Shown: positions 1 to 6,620 of the stretch, piece by piece | How positions within the stretch are numbered: the stretch's first letter is position 1 | Layout: each line of letters begins with the position of its first letter | DNA from: Collinsella sp. | Lineage (GTDB): Bacteria; Actinomycetota; Coriobacteriia; Coriobacteriales; Coriobacteriaceae | Direction of reading: 5' to 3' | DNA: 15,549 nucleotides | Assembly: GCA_019419625.1 (NCBI GenBank) | Contig: DXZO01000051.1 | Location: forward strand, 1,447-16,995 | Translations under genes and position numbers: made by a program | The notes under the pieces: model-generated | The model's database searches: none | What the model saw: the letters and a program-made list of their open reading frames with translations, nothing else | What the model was told of the DNA's origin: nothing

Positions 1-256
1 CGCCGACCAGCTGACCGGAGCGCGTGTACACCGCGACCGACTCGGCCTCACCGCGACGCGTCTGGCCCAGCAGGCCGTTGCTCGGCTCGTCTTGGGTGTA
101 GAAGCCCTCGCCCGAAGCACCGCTGTAGCCGTTGTTCTGATAGCCATCGTCGTAGCCGTCATCGTAGCCGTAGTCGTCGTCTTGGCCATAACCCTGGTCG
201 TAACCCTGCTGGCCGCCCAGGTGCATCTTATTTTTAATCTCGTCAAGGAAGCCCAT
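1..256 (-). CDS. sepF: SepF cell division protein, 5' part only
   Basis: The 3' end lies beyond the window; 85 codons are visible. The protein opens with MGFLDEIKNKMHLGG, an N-terminal amphipathic helix of the kind SepF uses to bind the membrane. Residues 17-60 form a Gly/Tyr/Asp-rich low-complexity linker with seven tyrosines between residues 19 and 44. The folded SepF core, which binds the FtsZ C-terminal peptide, would begin near residue 72 (SVAVYTRSGQLVG) and is mostly outside. The ATG at 256 has an AGAGGA Shine-Dalgarno about 8 nt upstream. It follows yggS by 60 nt, the usual yggS-sepF order. In family terms SepF anchors FtsZ to the membrane, and no ftsA occurs at its common place between ftsQ and ftsZ here. 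The identification rests on the N-terminus, linker and context, because the diagnostic core is cut off. Confidence 0.85.
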   Translation of the reverse strand, partial: MGFLDEIKNKMHLGGQQGYDQGYGQDDDYGYDDGYDDGYQNNGYSGASGEGFYTQDEPSNGLLGQTRRGEAESVAVYTRSGQLVG

Positions 257-316
257 GGTTGTGTCCTCTCGCGGTTTAGTGCAGGCGCCCCGATAATCAG
301 TGCGCACTTCAGAGCC

Positions 317-1054
317 TTATTTTACTGCAAACTCCGGGCTAAATACTACCCTGCCCAGGCGAACGAGCGTAGAGCCTTCCTCAAGGGCAGGCTCAAAGTC
401 CTCGCTCATGCCGCAGGAAAGCTCAGGCAGGTTCAAATCGGGATGCGCTGCCTCCAGCTCATCCCTCAGCTCACGAAGCCCCGCAAAGGTGCGGCGTGCC
501 ACATCCTTATTCCCCCGGGGCGCCATAGTCATAAGCCCCTGCACGCAAATTCCCTCAAGTTCCGCAAGCTCACCCGCGGCGGCGCGAATCTCATCGGGCG
601 AAAAGCCTCCCTTCGACTCCTCACCACTCACATTGACCTCAATGAGCACACGCTGGGGGCCAGCGAGCTCACCTGCCTCAATCTTGCGGACAGCACGGCT
701 CGAGATCGCCTGCGCCAGATGCAGCGAACCCACCGAGTGAATCAGCTCGGCTGAGCCCAGCACCGCATTGATCTTATTGGTCTGCAGGTTGCCGATCATA
801 TCGAAGCGCACCTCGGGCAGCTCCGGATGCTCCGCCAGACCCGTGAGCTTGCGAAGCAGCTCCTGCGGGCGGTTCTCGGCAAAATGGCGATACCCCGCCT
901 GGATGGCGGCAACGGTCTCATCGACACCAACGGTCTTGGACACGGCAATGAGGCTCGCGGCGTCGTGGGGACGGCCTGCGCGATCGAGCGCCGCATAAAA
1001 ACGTTCCAGAATCTGCTCGCGGCGAGCGCGCATCAAGTCCAAATAGTTATCCAT
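317..1054 (-). CDS. yggS: YggS/PROSC family PLP homeostasis protein
   Basis: This 245-residue protein is the normal length for the YggS/YBL036C/PLPHP family, a single-domain alanine-racemase-like TIM barrel that binds pyridoxal phosphate and buffers PLP and amino-acid metabolism; no enzyme activity is established. The PLP lysine is K40 in LIAVSKT. Other family blocks are AENRPQEL (usually GENRxQE), MIGNLQTNK, NVSGEESKGGF, GLMTMAP and GMSEDFEPALEEGSTLVRLG. Small departures are AENR for GENR, and D rather than H before MIG. The ATG at 1054 is chosen because GGAGG lies 9 nt upstream; the frame stays open back to 1138, but that extension runs through a GC-rich hairpin and has no family similarity I recognise. 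The gene lies between phoU and sepF; the neighbour sepF agrees with the usual division-cluster context. Confidence 0.93.
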   Translation of the reverse strand: MDNYLDLMRARREQILERFYAALDRAGRPHDAASLIAVSKTVGVDETVAAIQAGYRHFAENRPQELLRKLTGLAEHPELPEVRFDMIGNLQTNKINAVLGSAELIHSVGSLHLAQAISSRAVRKIEAGELAGPQRVLIEVNVSGEESKGGFSPDEIRAAAGELAELEGICVQGLMTMAPRGNKDVARRTFAGLRELRDELEAAHPDLNLPELSCGMSEDFEPALEEGSTLVRLGRVVFSPEFAVK

Positions 1055-1104
1055 TGCTAATCGCCTCCGCTGACAGCCAAACAAGTAGTCCCATGCTAAC
1101 GCAA

Positions 1105-1136
1105 GAGCGCGGCCCCGCATGTGCAAGGCCGCGCTC
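1105..1136 (-). terminator. GC-rich hairpin after phoU, possible terminator
   Basis: There is a perfect 10-bp inverted repeat, GAGCGCGGCC at 1105-1114 and GGCCGCGCTC at 1127-1136, with a 12-nt loop. It lies 37 nt past the phoU stop codon and before the yggS start. On the minus strand only TT follows the stem (TTGCGTT), so the U-tract expected of a strong intrinsic terminator is missing. It may be a partial terminator that separates the phosphate genes from yggS-sepF, or a stabilising 3' hairpin. I see no convincing promoter in the 50 nt between it and yggS, so some read-through is likely. Confidence 0.5.
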
Positions 1137-1173
1137 ACTTAGGTATTTACAATCTTTCGACGAACGGGGTTAC

Positions 1174-2031
1174 TTACTCCTCGTCGTCCTCGCCATCGTC
1201 ATCGTCCTCAAGATGATCGAGCAGGTAGCGAAGACCCTCGCTGACCTCGTTAGCGGGCACCTTGGCAACGTAGCGAGCGTCGACAGCGGGCCTCATGATA
1301 ACACCCTCGCCCGAAGGCACGCGCATGCTCTCGAGCTCATCCTCGTCCACACGGGCGATATCGCCGGCATTCATGCGCTGACCAGTCAGCAGGAAGGTCA
1401 GACGGCAGGCGGCATCGATGGAAATCGAAGCGATGCGATCGAGGTAGCGCGAAACCATGATGGCGCGGCGCAGGTCGTCATAGTTGCTATCGTCGTCCAT
1501 AAAATCGCCCGTGTCCATGCGGTTAAAGGTGCGGAAGAACTTCTCGTACGCCGCATGCACCGGCTCGTCCTCGACGGCCAGGTTGCAGATGATGGACATG
1601 TCGTTGGTGACGAGCGCGGAAAGCGAAGAGCCCAGCACCTGGTAGACGGCCTCAGCCTCGGCCTCGACCGTACCGACGAGCTCCTTGGGCAGCGAGATGT
1701 CGGCCTTGATCATATGACGCGTGGCACGGCAGATCTGACGGACCTTATCGGTCATGCGTTGCAGGTTAAAGTCGACGTAGATGATCGTCTGAAGCAGGCG
1801 GAAGTCGGAGGCGACCGGTGACTGCGTGGCAATCAGGTTGTAGCAGACGGCCTCCAGGTTGGCGCAGCGTGCGTCAATCGAAAGCGTGCGCTTCTTGGTC
1901 TTGGTGGCGAGCTTGCGGTCGTCGGTCACATAGGCCTTCACGGCATCGTGGAGGGCCAGATCGACGGCCTCGTAGATGCTCAACATCTCGTGGCGGGCCT
2001 CGATGAGCTGACGGGAAAACAGTTTACGCAT
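1174..2031 (-). CDS. phoU: PhoU-type phosphate signalling regulator
   Basis: This 285-residue, largely helical protein follows pstSCAB, the standard position of phoU. PhoU proteins are two three-helix bundles that sit between the Pst transporter and the PhoR-type kinase and repress the Pho response when phosphate is plentiful. The two repeats are visible around residues 76-104 (IIYVDFNLQRMTDKVRQI) and 188-217 (SRYLDRIASISIDAACRL). The usual E/DxxxD metal-binding motif is degenerate in both: Q91-R-M-T-D95 and D198-R-I-A-S202. About 60 residues beyond the second bundle are extra compared with typical PhoU of about 220-240 residues, ending in a very acidic tail (LEDDDDGEDDEE). The ATG at 2031 has TTGGAG about 8 nt upstream. 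No phoR/phoB-like genes are in the window, so the signalling partner is unknown. Confidence 0.85.
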   Translation of the reverse strand: MRKLFSRQLIEARHEMLSIYEAVDLALHDAVKAYVTDDRKLATKTKKRTLSIDARCANLEAVCYNLIATQSPVASDFRLLQTIIYVDFNLQRMTDKVRQICRATRHMIKADISLPKELVGTVEAEAEAVYQVLGSSLSALVTNDMSIICNLAVEDEPVHAAYEKFFRTFNRMDTGDFMDDDSNYDDLRRAIMVSRYLDRIASISIDAACRLTFLLTGQRMNAGDIARVDEDELESMRVPSGEGVIMRPAVDARYVAKVPANEVSEGLRYLLDHLEDDDDGEDDEE

Positions 2032-2051
2032 GGTTCACTCCAATCAGTTGG

Positions 2052-2072
2052 GTGCGGTCATGCCGCCCGCAC
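2052..2072 (-). other. Small hairpin in the pstB-phoU gap
   Basis: GTGCGG at 2052-2057 and CCGCAC at 2067-2072 form a 6-bp stem with a 9-nt loop in the 92-nt gap between pstB and phoU, the widest gap inside the pst group. No U-tract follows on the minus strand, so it is not a standard terminator. It could set the relative mRNA level or stability of pstB and phoU, or be chance. I see no clear promoter in this gap. Confidence 0.25.
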
Positions 2073-2123
2073 AGTGAATACGCACCGGACCAGATCCGTT
2101 CGGCTTGGGACTAGTCGCACCGA

Positions 2124-2927
<804 letters not shown>

Positions 2928-2939
2928 GGGACTCCTTAA

Positions 2940-3845
2940 CTAGCGACGCTTGCGCGACAGGAAGCGCGCAAACAGGTTGAAGGCCAGAATGATCACCATC
3001 AGCAAGAGCGCGGTGCCGTAGGCTGCGTTCATGTTGATGCCGTCGTTGGCAAGCAGGTACAGGTGAACGGTCATGGGACGACCGGAATCGAGCGGCGAAA
3101 TAGGTAGATTGATCGCCTGGCCCATGGTGTAGAGCACCACCGCGGTCTCGCCGATGGCGCGGCCGATGGCAAGGACGATACCCGTGGCAATACGGCCAAA
3201 GGCAGAAGGAAGCACGATCTTGGAGACAACCTGCCACTTGGTGGCGCCCAGGCCGTACGCGCCCCAACGGATATAGCGCGGAACGGCGCGAATGGCCTCT
3301 TCGGTGGTGCGCATGACGATGGGAAGCATCAAGAGCGCGAGTGCCAAAGCGGCCGAGACCATCGAAAGGCCCAGACCCATGGCCTCGACAAACAAGGCGT
3401 AGCCAAACAGGCCCATAACGATGGAGGGCACCGAGGCCAAAGCGTCAGCAGCGTAGCGAATGAGCTCGACGATCTTGCCCTGCTTGGCGTACTCGGCCAG
3501 ATAGACGGCTGCCAGCACAGCGATCGGCGTGCAGATAAGCATGGCGAGCGCCGTCACATAGACGGTCGAGACGATCGTGGGCCAAATACCGCCCTCGGCG
3601 TTGACGCCCTGGGGCCAACCGAAGATAAAGTCGAGCGAGATGTGTGGCAGGCCGTTGATGACCACGTAGGCGATGATAGCGACCAGCACCAGCGTGGTGA
3701 TGTATGCCGCGGCACGAAACACGCCAAGCATGATCTTGTTGGACAGGTCCTTGTTGATGCGGCCCTTCTTGCCGTGGGAAAGGGCACGCTTGATGCGCTC
3801 GCGCGACGAGGTCGTATCGACCGTCGTGTCAACGGAATCGGACAT
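2940..3845 (-). CDS. pstA: PstA phosphate ABC transporter permease
   Basis: This 301-residue membrane protein has a hydrophilic N-terminus of about 38 residues (Ser/Thr-rich, then Lys/Arg-rich) followed by about six membrane spans, the first at about 41-64. The cytoplasmic EAA loop that docks with PstB is at about 183-216 (EAIRAVPRY to GLGATKWQVVSKIVLP), and AIGRAIGETA at 226-235 is a PstA/PstC family block. It pairs with PstC to form the phosphate channel. The ATG at 3845 lies 3 nt after the pstC stop, and its purine-rich ribosome-binding site (GAGGGGG) falls inside the pstC 3' end, so the two are probably translationally coupled. Telling PstA from PstC rests on order and the short first periplasmic loop, and both fit. 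Confidence 0.96.
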   Translation of the reverse strand: MSDSVDTTVDTTSSRERIKRALSHGKKGRINKDLSNKIMLGVFRAAAYITTLVLVAIIAYVVINGLPHISLDFIFGWPQGVNAEGGIWPTIVSTVYVTALAMLICTPIAVLAAVYLAEYAKQGKIVELIRYAADALASVPSIVMGLFGYALFVEAMGLGLSMVSAALALALLMLPIVMRTTEEAIRAVPRYIRWGAYGLGATKWQVVSKIVLPSAFGRIATGIVLAIGRAIGETAVVLYTMGQAINLPISPLDSGRPMTVHLYLLANDGINMNAAYGTALLLMVIILAFNLFARFLSRKRR

Positions 3846-3848
3846 AGC

Positions 3849-4775
3849 CTACCCCCTCTTCTTCTTGGAAATCAGACGGACGATGCCCACCAGCGTAGCG
3901 GAGATGATAAACAGGACCACGCCCATGCCGAACAGCGCCGAGCGATGCAGACCCGAGGAATAGCTCATGTCGAGCGCAATCTGGCTCGTGAGCGTCGAGA
4001 TGGGGCTCGCAATGCTGTCGGGAATAACCGGGGCGTTACCCACGACCATGAGCACGGCCATGGTCTCGCCGATGGCACGGCCCATACCCAGCACGATGGC
4101 ATCCACGATACCCAGCTTGGCGGCAGGTAACACGACCTTATAGATGGTCTGCCACTTAGTAGCACCCATGGCATACGATGCCTCGCGAATGCCCATGGGA
4201 ATGGAATTGAGGGCATCGATGGTAAGCGTCGTGATGGTAGGGACGATCATGATGGCGAGCACGAACCACGCTGTCAGCGCACCAAAACCAAGACCACCGG
4301 TCAGTTGCGCGATAAACGGACGAATGATGATCATGCCAAAGAAACCATAGATGATAGAAGGGATGCCGGCCAACAGGTCAACGGCAGGGCTGATGAGCTT
4401 GCGCACGCGCTTGCTGGCGATCTCGACCAGGTACACGGCCGTACCTACGCCCAGCGGCACGCCCATGGCGAGCGCACCGACGGTCACCAGACCTGAGCCG
4501 GCAAGCAGCGACATGATGCCGTAGTGGCCCTCAGAGGGCGCCCACGCAAAGCTAAAGAATTCCGCCAGACCGATGTCGGTAAAGACGGGCAGCGCCGAGT
4601 ACGTGGTAAAGACAAAAATCAGGATGACGGTAACGACCGCCAAGAACGCGCAGGCAAAGAAGATCCACTGCAGCGCCTTCTCCTTGATATAGGTACTGCG
4701 CGATACGAGCGCCAGCTCGCGCTTCTTGGGCGTCTGAACATTCTGCTCAGTCTGGGAGTTTTCCTGTGCTTCCAT
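3849..4775 (-). CDS. pstC: PstC phosphate ABC transporter permease
   Basis: The 308-residue permease has a 35-residue polar N-terminus (Gln/Glu/Lys-rich), a first membrane span at about 37-57, and a periplasmic segment that includes FAWAPSEGHYGIMSLLAGS, a typical PstC block. The EAA loop is REASYAMGATKWQTIYKVVLP at about 197-217, and GMGRAIGETMAVLMVVGN at 230-247 is strongly family-like. It forms the membrane channel with PstA. The ATG at 4775 is preferred because AGGGGAG lies about 7 nt upstream and because only 1 nt separates it from the pstS stop. The frame remains open further upstream, but that stretch lies inside pstS and lacks family similarity. The order pstS-pstC-pstA-pstB is canonical. 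Confidence 0.97.
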   Translation of the reverse strand: MEAQENSQTEQNVQTPKKRELALVSRSTYIKEKALQWIFFACAFLAVVTVILIFVFTTYSALPVFTDIGLAEFFSFAWAPSEGHYGIMSLLAGSGLVTVGALAMGVPLGVGTAVYLVEIASKRVRKLISPAVDLLAGIPSIIYGFFGMIIIRPFIAQLTGGLGFGALTAWFVLAIMIVPTITTLTIDALNSIPMGIREASYAMGATKWQTIYKVVLPAAKLGIVDAIVLGMGRAIGETMAVLMVVGNAPVIPDSIASPISTLTSQIALDMSYSSGLHRSALFGMGVVLFIISATLVGIVRLISKKKRG

Positions 4776-4776
4776 G

Positions 4777-5613
4777 CTACTCACTCCCCTTCTCGTCGTT
4801 GGTGACGGGGATAAAGCCCGCCTCACGAATCTGCTTGTCCATCTTTTCGGACGTCACGTAGTCGATGTAATCCTGCGCCTGCTGCGAAGGCGCACCCTTC
4901 ACAAAGAAGTAAAGGTCGCGTGAGATGGGATAGCCGCCGCTCGCGACCGTCTTCTCGGACGCCTCAACATGATTGACCGAGACGGCCTTGACCGAGGTCT
5001 TGGCGTTGAGGCTATCGACGAAGCCCAGCGAAATGTAGCCAATGGCACCGCGCGAACGAGATACCACGTCGCGCACCTGGCCCGTGCCCGAAAGAACGGC
5101 CGAGCGGCGATCGAACGGGGTGCCGTCCATCACGATGGTGCGAAAGGCCTCACGCGTGCCGGACGCCTCATCTCGGTTGATGACCTGAATCCTCAGGTCC
5201 TCGCCACCGACTTCTTTCCAGTTGGTGATCTTGCCGGCGTAAATATCGCGGAGCTGCTCGGTCGAGAGGTTATCGACCGGGTTATCGTCGTTCACGATGA
5301 CCGCGATACCGTCGTGGGCAATGACGATGGGAGTCAGGCCCAGATCCTGTTCGTCGGCATTGAGTCCACGGGAGGAGCTGGCGATATCGGCCGTGCCGGC
5401 GCTGACGGCCTCGATGCCAGCGGAAGAACCCAAACCGGAAACGAGCACGTCGATGCCGGTCTCCTCCTTAAAACCCTCGGCCGCAATCTCGGCGATAGGA
5501 AGGCAGGTCGTGGAGCCGGCGACGGTAATGGAAGAGGTAGAAGATCCCGAAGAACAGGCGCACAGCGTAAGCGTAAGCACAGCAGCGCTCAGGACCGATA
5601 CGATCTTTCTCAT
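4777..5613 (-). CDS. pstS: PstS phosphate-binding lipoprotein
   Basis: This 278-residue protein is the extracytoplasmic phosphate receptor of the Pst system. The N-terminus is a lipoprotein signal peptide: MRK, a hydrophobic stretch to residue 17, then lipobox LCAC with lipid cysteine C20 and a Ser/Gly/Thr-rich linker. Phosphate-binding blocks are AGSTT at 32-36, GLGSSAGIEAVSAGTADI at 60-77, HDGIAV at 100-105 and RDEASGTREAF at 147-157. The YISLGFVDS segment is typical of the family. Its ATG at 5613 overlaps the pgeF stop as ATGA, and no clear Shine-Dalgarno is visible in the 25 nt before it, so translation probably depends on ribosomes finishing pgeF. That is odd for a subunit that is usually the most abundant. 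The lipobox has Cys at -2, which is less common. Confidence 0.96.
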   Translation of the reverse strand: MRKIVSVLSAAVLTLTLCACSSGSSTSSITVAGSTTCLPIAEIAAEGFKEETGIDVLVSGLGSSAGIEAVSAGTADIASSSRGLNADEQDLGLTPIVIAHDGIAVIVNDDNPVDNLSTEQLRDIYAGKITNWKEVGGEDLRIQVINRDEASGTREAFRTIVMDGTPFDRRSAVLSGTGQVRDVVSRSRGAIGYISLGFVDSLNAKTSVKAVSVNHVEASEKTVASGGYPISRDLYFFVKGAPSQQAQDYIDYVTSEKMDKQIREAGFIPVTNDEKGSE

Positions 5614-6410
5614 AGCATCACGCCGATCGCAGCATGGCGCCCACAGGTGCCGTTCTCGTTACGGTAGGAATAAAAGCGGTCGTTCTGACGCACGGTCGAA
5701 AGCTGGGTATCCACGATATTATCCGCGTCGACACCGACATCTACCAGCGCCTCGCAAATGGCAGCGGAAAGATTGAGCATGCGAGAGGTGCTCGCATCGA
5801 TGCACGAGAACTCGACGGCAAAGCGATCCATGAGTTCCTGGGATACCTCATATTCGTCACCCAAGATATGGGGGCCGATATAGGCGGAAACGTCGCTCGC
5901 ATCGCAACCGGCAGCATCGCAAAGCGCCTGGCACGCCTTGGCGGAAATTCGTGCAATCGTGCCCTTCCAACCGGAGTGCGCCACGGCAAATCCGCCAGGG
6001 GCCACCAGCACCACGGGAACGCAGTCGGCAAAGCAGAGCAGCACGGGTACGTTATGCGCCGTACAGACGATGGCATCGCAGCCCTCGGCAATCTGCTCGC
6101 GGACGTCCTCAATGTCATCGGCGCCGTTCGAGGTCACCGCAACGATATGGTCACCATGGACCTGATTGGGAACGAGCAGGTTGTGCTCGCACTCGGCGGC
6201 ACCCATAGCCTCGAGCGCGCGACGACGATTTTCTTGAACAGCAAAGGGGTCATCGCCAACATGCGAGCCCAAGTTGAGTGAGGAGTACGCATCTTCGGAA
6301 ACACCACCGGCGCGCTCGGTGAAGGCAAAGCGAACATCGGATGTCGTGCCCTCCACCAACGTAACTCCATCATGGTCGACACGCGAAACGTTGTCCGCAC
6401 GTGCTGCCAT
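5610..6410 (-). CDS. pgeF: PgeF/YfiH/YlmD family protein (purine nucleoside phosphorylase-like, 'polyphenol oxidase')
   Basis: The 266-residue protein belongs to the DUF152/YfiH family, variously described as a laccase-domain protein, an adenosine/purine nucleoside phosphorylase, and in E. coli a peptidoglycan editing factor that removes wrongly incorporated serine. The likely zinc ligands are H85 (NQVHGD), C130 (FADC) and H145 (AHSGWKG). Other blocks are IGPHILGDEYEVS at 178-190 and the C-terminal FYSYRNENGTCGR. The ATG at 6410 is chosen for AGGAGG 7 nt upstream; an upstream in-frame start at 6431 lies before that site and is unlikely. It is separated from ftsZ by a strong terminator and is coupled to pstS by a 4-nt overlap, so it is the first gene of the phosphate transcription unit. 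Its true substrate cannot be told from sequence. Confidence 0.93.
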   Translation of the reverse strand: MAARADNVSRVDHDGVTLVEGTTSDVRFAFTERAGGVSEDAYSSLNLGSHVGDDPFAVQENRRRALEAMGAAECEHNLLVPNQVHGDHIVAVTSNGADDIEDVREQIAEGCDAIVCTAHNVPVLLCFADCVPVVLVAPGGFAVAHSGWKGTIARISAKACQALCDAAGCDASDVSAYIGPHILGDEYEVSQELMDRFAVEFSCIDASTSRMLNLSAAICEALVDVGVDADNIVDTQLSTVRQNDRFYSYRNENGTCGRHAAIGVML

Positions 6411-6438
6411 ACTAAAGCCTCCTAATAACACAAGTACC

Positions 6439-6475
6439 GCGGCATCGCCGCTACAGCCAGCGTTTATACGGCTGT
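6439..6475 (-). other. Two hairpins in the pgeF-pst leader
   Basis: Two small stems lie just upstream of the pgeF ribosome-binding site: ACAGCC at 6453-6458 with GGCTGT at 6470-6475 (11-nt loop), and GCGGC at 6439-6443 with GCCGC at 6447-6451 (3-nt loop). If transcription starts near 6483, both are in the 5' leader of the pgeF-pst-phoU mRNA. Their function is unknown and they match no riboswitch class that I recognise. Confidence 0.3.
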
Positions 6476-6489
6476 CATACTTCTCTTAA

Positions 6490-6538
6490 AGGATACCTGC
6501 TGCGCTGGAGGCAATCGTAAAGGGAACGTAAGGAGATT
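6490..6538 (-). promoter_or_regulatory. Candidate pgeF-pst promoter with 11-bp direct repeats (possible Pho-type box)
   Basis: Read on the minus strand, three 11-nt units lie in series: AATCTCCTTAC (6538-6528), GTTCCCTTTAC (6527-6517) and GATTGCCTCCA (6516-6506). The first two agree at 7 of 11 positions. Exactly 10 nt after the third unit is TATCCT (6495-6490), a possible -10 element. This layout, 11-nt repeats ending 10 nt before a -10 and no good -35, is that of promoters activated by PhoB/PhoP response regulators, and the downstream genes are pst genes. The match is weak and could be chance. An alternative -10 is TATAAA near 6462-6467. Confidence 0.3.
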
Positions 6539-6560
6539 GGAGGTTCTAGTTTACAAAGTC

Positions 6561-6594
6561 GAAATAAAAAGGGCGCGTCCATACGGACACGCCC
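6561..6594 (-). terminator. Intrinsic terminator after ftsZ
   Basis: On the minus strand a 10-bp stem (GGGCGTGTCC pairing with GGACGCGCCC, one G-U pair, 4-nt loop GTAT) is followed directly by TTTTTATTT. It starts 26 nt past the ftsZ stop. This is a textbook Rho-independent terminator and should end most ftsZ transcripts before pgeF. Confidence 0.92.
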
Positions 6595-6620
6595 CTGTGC
6601 ACAGCAATGCAAAGAACGAC

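Noticed and set aside
92..754. A plus-strand frame with a hydrophobic Val/Ala/Ile start that looks like a membrane segment
   Set aside because: The hydrophobic run is the reverse reading of the SepF Tyr/Asp/Gly linker codons, and the frame then crosses yggS in antisense.
1055..1138. N-terminal extension of YggS starting at 1138
   Set aside because: It would translate through the 10-bp hairpin, lacks family similarity, and the ATG at 1054 has an excellent GGAGG site.
6472..6478. CTGTCAT, an exact match to the E. coli Pho-box half site, upstream of pgeF-pst
   Set aside because: It lies on the plus strand, opposite to the direction of the pst genes, has only a weak partner 11 nt away (CTCTTAA), and a 7-nt match is expected by chance. 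The E. coli consensus may also not apply to this lineage.
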